Positions 1 to 12,000 of a DNA stretch of 37,698 nt are shown here, piece by piece. The stretch spans positions 1 through 37,698 of the forward strand of contig NYMS01000055.1 in the NCBI GenBank assembly GCA_002529455.1, written 5' to 3'. Numbering within the stretch: position 1 is the stretch's first letter; every line of letters begins with the position of its first letter. Origin of the DNA: Glycomyces fuscus. GTDB taxonomy: Bacteria > Actinomycetota > Actinomycetes > Streptosporangiales > Streptosporangiaceae. The position numbers and the translations under genes are program-made. The notes beneath the pieces are model-generated. The model did no database searches, had not been told where the DNA came from, and saw only the letters and a program-made list of their open reading frames with translations.

Positions 1-3000
1 CGCCACAACGACGAATTCCTCACCCCCTACAACCCCGCCAGCCCCATCGGCGCAGGAGCCTTCGACAACGCCGCCAAAGCCACCACAGCACGCAACGACT
101 TCGCCGACCTCTTCGCCCGCCACTTCGGCGACCACCTCGGCGAAAGCGCCGCACGCGACCTGGGCCGCGACTACGCCAACACCCTCACCCGCAACTGGAA
201 CAACCCCGACCTCGGACAACACCTACGCCAGGTCCTGGACAACCGGCTGCCCCCGCACCTGCGCGACCACCTCGCCAACGTCCCCGTCAACCTCCAAAAA
301 CCCCTCAACGACTACTTCTCCACCGCCAGCGCCTACGCCCAGCAAACCGGCGGCAGCGTCGGTAGCGGAGCCCTGGAGGGCTACCTCGGCGAAGGCCTGG
401 GCAGCCTCGCCGACGGACGCGGCTGGGAAGCCTCCGTCTGGTCGGCCACCGCAGGCGCCAGCCAAGCAGGCATCCAACAAGGCACCACCGACGGCACCCT
501 GGCCGCCACCGACCTGTTCAGCAACAAGGACAAACCCAACCTCACCCCACCCCCACCACCCCGAACCGAGAGCGATTCCTCCACCGAGAGAGGGTCCGGA
601 GTTCCCGGTGACGGGAACGGCTTTTCCGAAGACGGCTTCGACAGGCAGGGCCAGCGCGGATCCGACGGGCAGGACCGGAGCGGGGCGGACCGGCAGGACC
701 GAGGCCCCGGGCGCGACGGCGGCGACGGGCCCTCCCGGGAGAACGGCGGGCCCGACCGCGACACCGCCCCCGTCCTCGTCTCGGACGACTCCGGTGACCG
801 TGACGACCGCTCCGACATCGACGACGTTCCCGACCTGGTCAGCGACACCGACAGCGACACCGACTCCGAGTTCGGCGACCCCGACGACCCCGACTGGAAC
901 TCGGACGACACCGTGCGCGTGCACGACGACGAGGACACGCGTACCCCCTTCTCCGACCCCCTCAAGACCCCCGGAGCCGACAAGGACCCGTTCGCCCCGT
1001 ACGGTTCCCCGGACCCGAAGTCCTCTCCGCACGGTTTGGGATCCAACCCCTTCCTTCCGGGCCCGCTCCCGCCCGGCCTGACCAACGACCCGCTGACGGT
1101 CTACTTCCTCAACGAGATCGTTCCCGCGAACCCCGAGGCGGGACAGCTCCCCCCGGCCCAGGGAGCACCTCCCCCGGGCACGGAGACCACCGCGCCACCG
1201 GCCGCCCAGACGGGGCCCGCGCAACCGGGAACCGCTCAGCCGGGGACCGCGCCCGCCTCCCCCGGAAACGGACAGGAGCAGGAGGACCGGTCCGCCCCCT
1301 CCACCCCGGCCGGTACCGACAACCCCCAGGGGCAGCCCCCGGGTTCCGGCAACGGTGATGCGCCGACCGTGGAGCGGCCCTCGTCCGCCGAGAGCGCGCA
1401 GACCCACGTGTCCCCGGACGACGCCAACCGTTCGCAGCAGGAAGGCGACGACCGGAACGGTCACACGGCCGACACGGAGCAGGTCGACACGGAGCAGACC
1501 GCCCAGAACACGGCGGTGAACGACACGGACCAGGAGGCGCCCGCGCCGCTCCCACCGCACGGCGCCGAACAACAGGACTCCCCGGAGCACCAGCCCTCAC
1601 CCGAGCCCTCACTCCAGCAGCAGCCGGAGAGCGCCACCTCCTCCGACCGGGAGAACCCGGACCAGGAACAGCAGGAGGACCCGGGCCCCGAGCCGGTCCA
1701 CGCCCCTCTGCCCCCTGGGTCCGTATGGACACCCGGGCAGCAGAACCCCCTCCCCTCCCCGGCACCGGTGGCCTCGACCGGAGGCACCCAGAACCCGGCC
1801 CCCTCTCCGGCGCCGGAGAGGGAGGGAAGCGGGCGACCGCACCAGAGCAGCTCCGACGCCCGCGGCACGAACAGCGGCACCTCCGAGAAGCGCCCCGCCC
1901 CGAGCGCGGACGACGTCTCGCGGGACCAGGAGACGCCGCTGCTCCCACCGCCCGCCGCACCCGTTGCGACCGACACCGACAGCGCGGTACCGGAGTCGCC
2001 GACACCGTCCGTCGACACCGACGGCACGGACACGGAGCACGCACCCCCGCCGCCCCCGCAGAACGACACCGACAACACCACCACCGGCAACAACGACGCG
2101 GACACGCAACAGGCGCCCCCGCCACCCCCGCCGCCGCAGAACGACACCGACGCCGAACAACACACCGCGGACACGGCGGTGAACGACACGAGCCAGGAGA
2201 CACCCGCACCGCTCCCACCGCACGGCGCCGAACAACAGGACTCCCCGGAGCACCAGCCCTCACCCGAGCCCTCATCCCAGCAGCAGCCGAAGGACACCAC
2301 CCCGTCCGACCGGGAGAACCCGGACCAGGAACAGCAGGAGGACCCGGGCCCCGAGCCGGTCCACGCCCCTCTGCCCCCTGGATCCGTATGGACACCCGGG
2401 CAGCAGGACCCTGTCCCCACCCCCGTCACGGACGGCGTCTCCCAGGACCAGGTGACGCCGCTGCTCCCACCGCCCGCCGCACCCGTTCCGACCGACACCG
2501 ACAGCGCGGTACCGGAGTCGCCGGTACCTTCCGTCAACACCACCACCGACACCGGCACGGACACGGACACGCGGCAGGCACCCCCACCGCCGCCTCCGCC
2601 TCCGCAGAACGACACCGACACCGACACCACCACCGGCGACACCACCACCGACAACAACGGCGACAACAACGACGGTGATACGCAACAGCAGCAACAGGAG
2701 GAGGAGACCCCGGACGGGAACTACCCGGGTTCCGTGACGCCGGACCGGACGGGCGCCCCCTACGACATCGGCTACCTGTTGACCTCCAGCCTGGTGAACT
2801 CCAGCATGATCCACGCCGAACACCTGCGTTCGTTCGTGGACGACGCCCTCTCCGACAACGCCGGACGCGTCGACGCCGCAGTGCGAGACGCCGTCAGGGA
2901 GCAGATCGACGCGCAGGCGCGCAGGCAGATGGGCGCGTTCTTCCGACCGGAGGGGTTCTCCACCACGGTCACCGGGGCGGACGGCTCCACATGGCGGGCG

Positions 3001-6000
3001 GACCTGCGGCTGAACCCCTCGCGCGAGGGCTTCCGCCACGCGCCCACGCAGCCGGAACAGGGGTCCTCCACCGAGCTGAAGCTGGTGGACGAGGCCGGGG
3101 AGTCCAACCCGGCCGAGGGCGGCGGCAGCCACGGCGGCAACAAGCTCGTCGGGCTGGGGTTCCAGGTCTCCCCCCTGCTCCTCGGCACGGTGGGCGGAAG
3201 CGACATCGGCCCCCGTTTCACCATCAGCTTCTCGGGTGGAACGCGCCAGCGCCAGACCGGTGAGACGACGGCCAGCATCCACGACGGCTACACCAGCTAC
3301 GAGATCAAGGGCAAGCCCGAGGTCTACGCCGCCGACCTGAGCATGTCCTTCGACCTGACCCCCGTTCCCGCCCCGGGGAACGGACCGGCCCGCGACAACG
3401 CACCCGCGGACGGACCGGCCCCCGGCGACGCTCCGGCGAACCGGGGCGTGAACGCCCGGGCCGAGTCCCCCAACGGGGTGCTCCTGGTCCTTCCGGGCAA
3501 GGTCGTGGCCAACGCCGGTCCGGAGTCGATCCGCCTGCGCGACCCCTTCGCGACCGAGGACCACCAGCGTGGCCGGGACGACGACGCCAGGCCCGCGGGC
3601 CCCCACGCGGACAAGGGACACCCCGTGTGGGTGGGCGACATCCGCCTGAGCGACGGCTCCTCCGACAAGCCCCTCTCCGACTGGATCGCCGACCACCTCT
3701 GGTCCCCCGAGCAGGACCGCGGGTGGTGGCAGTCCACGGTGGACAAGATGACGCCCGGGTTCGTCGACAAGCGCAGGCAGCAGAGGCTGGACGCCTTCCG
3801 CGACCAGGTCGGGGAGGTCTTCTCGGAGAGGTCCGTCCGCAACAACCTGCCGAAGATGACCTCGGGGCCGGCGGTCTTCACCGTCACCGACCCCTCGGGC
3901 ACACCCCGCCTGGTGAGCGTCCAGTCGGTGCCCACCTCCTACGACGCCAAGCCCCACACCATCCAGCCCGCGAAGTACATCAAGGGCAACAAGTCCGAAC
4001 GCGAGAGCGGGACCACGCTCCGCCACCACGACGTCCTCGGCGGGAGCGTGGGCGCGGGCGTGAGCGTCGACGCCGGGGCACCGGGCGGCCTCCGCAAGGT
4101 CCGCGTCGACGCGATAGCCCTGGAGGGCGGCGTGCGGGGCCGGGCGACCGAGGAGGGCTCACGGTCGTCGTCGGGATCGGCCAACCGCATCAACTACGGC
4201 AAGACCCCGTCGTCCGCCTACGACGTCCAGCGCAACTACTACGTGCACTTCGACGGCGAGCCCACCGTGTACCGCTTCCAGGGCGACACCGTCGAGATCC
4301 TCACCGTCCAGGAGGCCCGCATCCTGAACGGGGACGAGCCCTCGGACAAGGTGCCCTCGCCCCCCGCCCCCGTCCGGACGGCAGGGGACGGCACGGCGCC
4401 GGAGCCTCCGACGGTGGACACCCCCGAGGCCGTTCCCGACACCAACGGCGACCAGCGGTCCGGGGACCAGCGGCCCGCGGGCGACCAGGACGGGAGCGGA
4501 CGACCCGCGGCTGAACAGTCCGCAGGTGAACAGCCCGCAGGAGAGCAGTCCGGCAACGGGCAGGACGGGAACCAGGGGGACGGGGACACCCGGACCGGGG
4601 AACAGGACCAGCGGCGGGGGGACGGGCAGGACGGGGAGCAGCGCTCCCAGAACGAGCGGTCCGAGGTCCCGCGGCCCCCTCGTCCGAACCTGGCCGAGGA
4701 GCGGCCGGTCACCTTCCACGGAGCCGTGCCCCGCGACTTCACCTGGCCCGACGGCAGCCAGTACCGCGAGATCGACGGACAGCAGCGCAGCATCTACCAG
4801 CAGATCGCCCACGAGGTGCTGACCGGCCTGGCCGCCAAGCGGCCGGGCCTGGTCCTGCCCGAGCTGGCGCGCAACCCGAAGAACTTCGCACGGCGGCCCG
4901 GCCACGAGATCACGGGCCCCTTCACCGGTTCCACGCGCGAGCACCGCCCCTTCCGGCGCGACCACGACGCCGCCGTCTTCAACACCCACCGGGTCATGGA
5001 CGCGATCTCCGCGTCCGCGTTCAAGAGCGGCACGGACGACCTGACGCTGCACGGCCAGCCCATCCACCTCATCGACACGGGGAGGTTCGACCCCAGCGCG
5101 CTGTTCAAGCCGGGCAAGGACATGCTGCGCCCCCCGTTCGTCACGGTCCGCGTCACCGCGGACTTCTCCGCCCTCAGGCACGCGGGAGAGACCAAGAGGG
5201 GCACCGGAGGCGAGTACGCGGGCGCGTCCGAGCGCACCACCGGAGACGGCTCGCAGACGCGCAAGACGGCCCGGCTCACCACCGGCGCCTACATCCGCCG
5301 GATCGACACCGTCGACGCGGCCGAGAACCCGAGCGACGGAGGCGTGTTCTCGGTCTCCGGCCAGCTGAACAGGACCAAGGGGGACGGCCGGGGCCTGGGC
5401 GTCAAGACCCAGAGCGAGGAGGTCGTCCAGTACGCGGAGGACTCCAGTGTCTGGAACTCCACGGCGCGCTTCTCCGCGAAGCTCTACGAGAACGACGACC
5501 TCGGCATGGTCCTGGGCGGCGACAGGCCGCTGGCCGACCGCGGGCACGACCTGCTCGACGCGCCGGTCGAGGCACTGGCCACGATGGACACGGCCAAGGC
5601 CGTCACGGACGGCGAGCGCGGCGGCCGGGGCGACGCCGCCCCGCAGGCCACGCGGATCCGGCCGATACCCGTCGAGCGGGCCAAGGAGATGATCGACGGC
5701 CACACGGCACCGGACCCGGGCAGCGTGCGCAGGCGGCGCGACGTGACCGGGACGGTCAGGAGGTGGTTCGGCGGCGGACGGGACCAGCAGCCTCCGGGCG
5801 GACGGCGGGGCGACGGCGCACCGCCCGTCAACCCCGCCCCGAGGCCGGAGAACACCGCGGGGAACGGCACCGGGCAGCAGAACACCGGCACCCCCGGCAC
5901 CGGGCAGCAGGACAGCGCGGGGAACAACACGGGGCAGCAGAACACCGGCACCCGGACCGGCGACGTCCCGACCCCGCCGACGACGGAGACCACGGGCACC

Positions 6001-9000
6001 GACGACAACACCACCGGCACCACCAGCGACAACACCAACACGACCGCCACGGGCAACGACAACAACACCACCGGCCAGCAGGACACGGAGACCGCCCCGG
6101 CGCCGGACACGAACACGGACACGGACACCATCGGCCAGGACCGGGGGCAGCCGCGAAGCGACCACGGCAACGTCCCCGACATCCGCACCCCCCAGCAGCG
6201 CCGGGCCGAGCTGATCCGCGACCTGGGACCCACCGTCGAGCACGTCAACACCCGGTTCACCACCGGCGACGGCAACCGGGTGGGCAGCCTGCTCGACGCC
6301 TCCTACGAGAACTTCTCCTCCGTTCCGCCGTGGGAGAGGGGCGACGGCGTCCAGCGCACCCCCGGAAGGTTCGGGTTCGAGCGCAAGCTGCGGCACTTCC
6401 TGGTCCGGGGCCAGGGCAGCAGGCAGTTCTACGCCAACGCCCTCTCCCCGGAGAACCTCGCGGGGAACCCGGCGCTGCAGTCCTCCGGCGGCGCCCGCAC
6501 GCGCACGGAGATGAGCGGAGGCCTGCTCTCCCCGCACCACGTCCGCGCGACGACGGCCACCCAGTTCGACATCGACTCGGTCGACCGCTTCGAGCAGTCC
6601 GACGGCGCGATCGTCTGGAAGGACAGGAACACCCTGGAGGTGTTCACCAGGACGGGGGAGAGGACCGACCTGTCCGTCCTGGCCACCGGCGGGGGCCGGT
6701 TCAACACCAACCCCGTCCGGCCGGCCGGGCAGCCCGCCGACGGCACCGCCCCCGCGCCCAACTCCGCGAGCGCTCCCCTGATCCAGCTCGGCCCCTCCGC
6801 GGGAAAGAGCCTGTTCGACCGCTACACCAACACCAAGCCCACCTCGAAGTTCTCCGAGACGGTCGAGTTCCACCCCAAGATCCCGATGTCGTACGCGTTC
6901 TCCGCCTCGGGGCGCGTGACCCAGGCGATGGAGTTCGTCAAGAACTGGAGCATCGGGCCGACGATCCCCCGCGCCGCGCGCTACCGGGGCTGGCAGGCCG
7001 ACGTCCGCGACCTGGTCACCGGGCTGATCCACATCCGCGACGCCCACCAGGCGGGCCTGGTCGAGGACCGGGTCGAGGAGACCGACAGCGGGCCGGTCCG
7101 CGTCCCCCAGCCCGAGCCCGACCGGCCCGCGTCCGTGCGGCCGCGCCCGGGCTTCGAGGACTCCGGCAAGATGATCCGGCCGGCCGACCCGGACGAGGCC
7201 CTCCAGAGCCTCGCCGACGACCTGGCCTCGCAGGGATGGGAGCTGACCAGGGACAGCCGGGAGACCATCCTGCACACCCTCAACTCCCACACGGGGCTCA
7301 ACCCCAACACCGGAACGCCGGTACCGGTGAAGGTCCGCCCCATCGACCACTCGATCGGCAACCTCAACGCCCCGACGACCGCGCCGCTCTCCCTGGACGC
7401 CACCGTGAACCTGCGGCTCGACAGGGGCGACACGGAGGTCAAGTACCTGGGCGGCAAGACGGAGTACCGGCAGCGGCAGGGCTGGGAGAACGGGGACAGG
7501 CTCCAGCAGGGCGAGGAGAGCTCCGCGTCGGCGGGGGCACAGGGCTCTCTCCTGACACCGCTGCCCCAGTCGGGGGGCGACCAGCCCGGGGGCACCAGCC
7601 CGTCGAGCCGCCCCTACCTGATGGGCCTGTACGGCGACGCCTCCGCGGCGAACGCGCACGGCAACGGCGGAATCGCCCGGAACACGGACAAGCGCTCCGT
7701 CCAGCTGACCATGGAGACGCCCTACGCGCGGGTGTCCTCGGACACGCGGCTGACGATCGACCTGCACATATCCGACAAGCAGGGGTTCGCCAACTCCCTG
7801 ACGCGGGAGACGCCGGGCTCGGGCGGGCGGCGCGACTTCACCGGTACGGGCGACTCGGGCCGGGTGGAGGCGCTCTACCCGACCTCCTACCTCGACCTTC
7901 CGGGGGAAGGGGGCACCACCGGCGGGAGCGACACCGCCGGGCCGACCGGCGACGGGCGCCGGACGGGGAACCGGACCTCGCCGGAGAACCCCTCCAACGA
8001 CCACCACGCCTCACTGGCCGACATGATGCGCAACTGGTCGCGGACCAGGGACCCCGACTCCCGGGGCGACTTCAAGGACGCCGTGGTCCTGCCCACGGCC
8101 GTCGAGAACAACGGCAAAGGCATCCGCGACCTCGCGCACGTCGTCGTGGCCAAGTCGCTGGGCTGGCCCCAGCCCGACGGCTCCGTCCGCGACGGGCGCT
8201 ACACCCCCGAGTCCATCAAGCAGGCGGCCGAGTACGCGGCGGACAAACTGGAGCTGAACTCCCGCAACAACGCCGTCGACCACTCCCTCAACGGGATCGC
8301 CCTCAAGGCCCTCTTCTCCGAGGCCAACAACGAGGGGGGCACCGAGCTGATCGAGATGGGCCGGACCACGTGGGGGGTGCGCGCCGTGCCCCGGCCGGAG
8401 ACGGCGCGCGTCATCGACTACAACCCGAGCGCGCGCCTGACCGACTCCTCGGAGTCGGGCAGGACCTTCTCCCCCTTCCACAACGACTCGTCCACGACGA
8501 CCATGGGGTTCGACGCGCGTCCCTCCGGACGCAGCGGAACGGGGCCGCCGACGACGGCCACCCTCTACGGCTCGGCCAACACCACGGGGTCGTCCACGTC
8601 CGGGGGCGACACCGCGCGGGGGAGCAAGCCGAAGGAGCCTCCCCACTCCGACCGCGTCCGCACCGGTCCCGCCTACCTGGTGGAAATCGACACCGACTGG
8701 GCCGTCGGCGCCAGATCCGAGCTGCGCGGTCCCTGGTACAAGCGCTCGGCGCGCTACGTCGGGGACAAGACCGCGGCCGCGGGCAGGTACACCGCGGCCA
8801 AGGTGCGCGGCGTGTTCGGCGACCGGAGCGCCCCCGCCCCCGGACCCTCCCGCCCCGCCCGGTGGCAGCGGGGTGAGACCTCCGCCAAGGTGACCGTCTG
8901 GCTCTCCCACGGCGACGCGGTGAAGCTGGGCGTCCTCACCCCCGACGACACCACCCGGATCGCCCCCCTGACCGAGCGGTTCAGCGCTGCCCAGAAGGCG

Positions 9001-12000
9001 CTCGGCGACGCCGAGAAGGCCTACCTCGACGCCCGCCTGCCGCTGGACGGGGCGGCGGCCGACCGGATCGCCTCCCCCGACGACCCGCGGGTCCGGCAGC
9101 GCTACGACGACCTGGAGGCCGTCTACCGGGACCGGCTGGAGAAGTTCAACACGGCGGAGCGCAACTGGGAGAGGGCGCTCAGGGAGCTGCGCGACGGGCT
9201 GGCCGCCCCCGCGGCCCTCCCCCGCCCGCGCACGCAGAGCGCGCCCTTCCTCGACACCATCCAGGAGGAGCCGCCGCCCCCGCCGCAGGGGGACACCCAG
9301 GACCCCGCCGCCGACCCCGAGGCCATCGAGCTGCCCGAGCGGGGCGACCGGCAGACCGAGCGGAACGACCGGCAGACCGAGCGGGGCGACCAGCGGCCCG
9401 AGCAGGGCACCGGGCTGCGCAGCACCGGACCCGGCCTCCTCGACCGGTTCGGCTCGGACCTCAACCTCCGGCCGAAGGAGGCCGAGCAGAACGACGCACC
9501 GCCCGCGCCCGAGCCCCGGGCGGAGAGCGGCCCCGCCCCCGAGCCGGAGACCGGTGGCCTGTCCGAGGCCGGTCCGTCCACGAGGACACCGGAGGAGTGG
9601 GACCGGTTCTTCGAGGACCTGGACCTCGGGCGTCCGCTGACCCCGCCGCAGCAGAGGGAGGGGGAGGGGGACTCGTTCTCCGACCGCGGAGGGCAGGGCT
9701 CCACCACCCGGCCGGAGACCGCCCACGACCACGGCACGGACTTCCGGCCGGACCAGGAGACCTCCTCGGAGACCTCCTCGATCACCTCGGAGCACCTCAG
9801 GGACATGCGGCTCCGGTTGCAGCGGCTGATGTCGACGGACCCGTCCTTCCCGGGCGAGGCCGGGCAGGCCCTGCCCGACGCGGGACCGACCGGTGACCAC
9901 GGAGGACGACAGCCCTCCGCCCAGCCGGAGACGCACCGCGCCCCCGCCCCGGAGCGCGCCGCCGACCCCGACGACGGACACGCGACGGACGGTACGGAGA
10001 GCCTGTACGACGGCGGCGACCAGGAGGAGGCACCGCGCCCCCGCTGGCTCGACAGGCACCACCCGGAAGCGTCATCGCTCAGCGGGGAAGAACGCCGACA
10101 GCTGGTGCGGTCGCTCGGGGAACGGGCACTGGCCGTGGGCCCGCCCCTGCCCGAAGGGGCCCGGTACGAGCTGGATCTGGGCGGCCCCCACGACACCGCC
10201 TGGCTCGACGCCCAGACAGCACAGCTCTCCTCCCAGGCCCCGCGGACCGACGGCCCGCCCAGCCCTTCCACGGCCCCGAGCGCGCCGCGGGAGCAGGACC
10301 GGCCTGTCGGAAGCCAGAACCAGCGACCACAGACGACACCCTCCGCGGACGGCGAGCCGTCCCCGTCCGGCACCGGCCCGACGGGCGACCCCGGCCGGCA
10401 GAGCTCCTCCGACCGGCCGGAGACGCACCGCGACTCCGAAGACCTGCCCGCCCCCCGCCAACCGCGGGCCGACGACCTGTCCGGCCCCTCCACGAACTCG
10501 CACCGACGGGAGTGGGACAACCTGCTCCAGGCCTTCCAGGACTGGAGAACCAACTGGCCGAAGCCACGGACACCGGAGGAGGAGGCCCGGCTACGGAGTG
10601 ACTGGAGGGCCAAGTGGTCGCTGCCGGACACGTCCGGGCCGGACGGGAACAGACCTTCCCAGCGCGACACCGACCCGCTCGGCGACCGCACGGAACAGCA
10701 CGCCCCCAGTCAGACGGAAACGCACCACACCCCCGCGGACCAGCCCGCCCCCCGACCGGAGACCGGCCCCGCGCAGGAGGCACAGCGCTCCCCCGTCCCC
10801 GCCGAGGTGACCCCCGCCCCCGCCGGACGACCGCGGGATGAGGCGACCGCGCAACCGCCCCGGCCGGTCCCCCAGCAGACCTCCGGCGCGCAGCCCCGGC
10901 CGCCTTCCCGGGCCGAGAACGACGGGGGCTCCCACACCCCGCCCCAGGACCGCGGGGACACCCCCCAGCAGAAGGAGCACCCGCTCCCGGAGCAACCCTC
11001 CGATCCGGACTCCGACCTGTTCGCGTTCTTCGACCAGGCGCTGAACGGCCCCGCGGACAACGCGGACGGCGACTCCGCGCAGGGCACCACGCGCACCTCC
11101 TCCGGGGAGGAGCCGGCGGACGGGCCCGCTCCGGCCTCCGACGGCGACCGGGTCCGGGAGACCGCGGGTCCCCGGACAGCGCCCGAGGCGACCGAGTCCG
11201 ACCCGTCCCGGAAGCAACCCGAGGACGAGGACGGGCGGACGGCGAAGGAGGAGGACACGACCGGGGACGGTTCCGAGGACACCCCCGACGGGAACAGCCG
11301 GAAGAAGGACGACGACGAGAACGGCACCGGAGGCGGCGAGGGCTCCGGCGGCAACCGGTCCGGAGGCAGCGGCGGCGACGGCTCCAGCGGCGGGGGCGGT
11401 GACCGGTCCGGCAGCGGCGGCGGTGACCGAGCCGACGACCGGGACGGCTCCGAAGGCGGCGGCGGAGGCCCCGCCCCGGAGGGGGACGGCGGTCACTCCT
11501 CCGCGCAGCCGCAATCCGACTCCGCGTCCCAGGAAACCCAGGAAACCCGGGAAAACCAGGAAGAAGACAACAGACCAGCCACCGAAATCCTCGGACTGGA
11601 AAACAAACCCGCAGGAGACCCCCGGTTCCCGAGCGACCTCACCGACGGAAGAATCCTCGGCACCATCCCCGACAACCGCACAGGAAAGGACGACAGCGGA
11701 AGAATAACCACGGTCGACGGAAAGCCGCTACAGGAATTCCAGAACGACCTGCTCACCATGCGCGTAGCGGAGATCAAAAACATCTTCAAGGAAAAGATCC
11801 CCGTCAGGGTCGATTCGAGGACCTTCCACAGGCCCGACGTGAACCCCCCCTCGGATCCGGACGCGAACCCCCTCACCGAGGTCGTCCTCGCCAAGAACGA
11901 CCTGGGTGCGGTCAACGGCGCGGTGAACGCGATCGTCGTGGACCGGGTCACCGGAACCGTGGCGGAAGGACTCAACGGAAGAGCCAGGTTCTCCGTCATC

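Noticed and set aside
4159..8007. Minus-strand open frame of 1282 codons within the giant toxin gene
   Set aside because: Arg/Gly/Val-rich shadow of the toxin frame, which is open throughout from base 1 to 12414.
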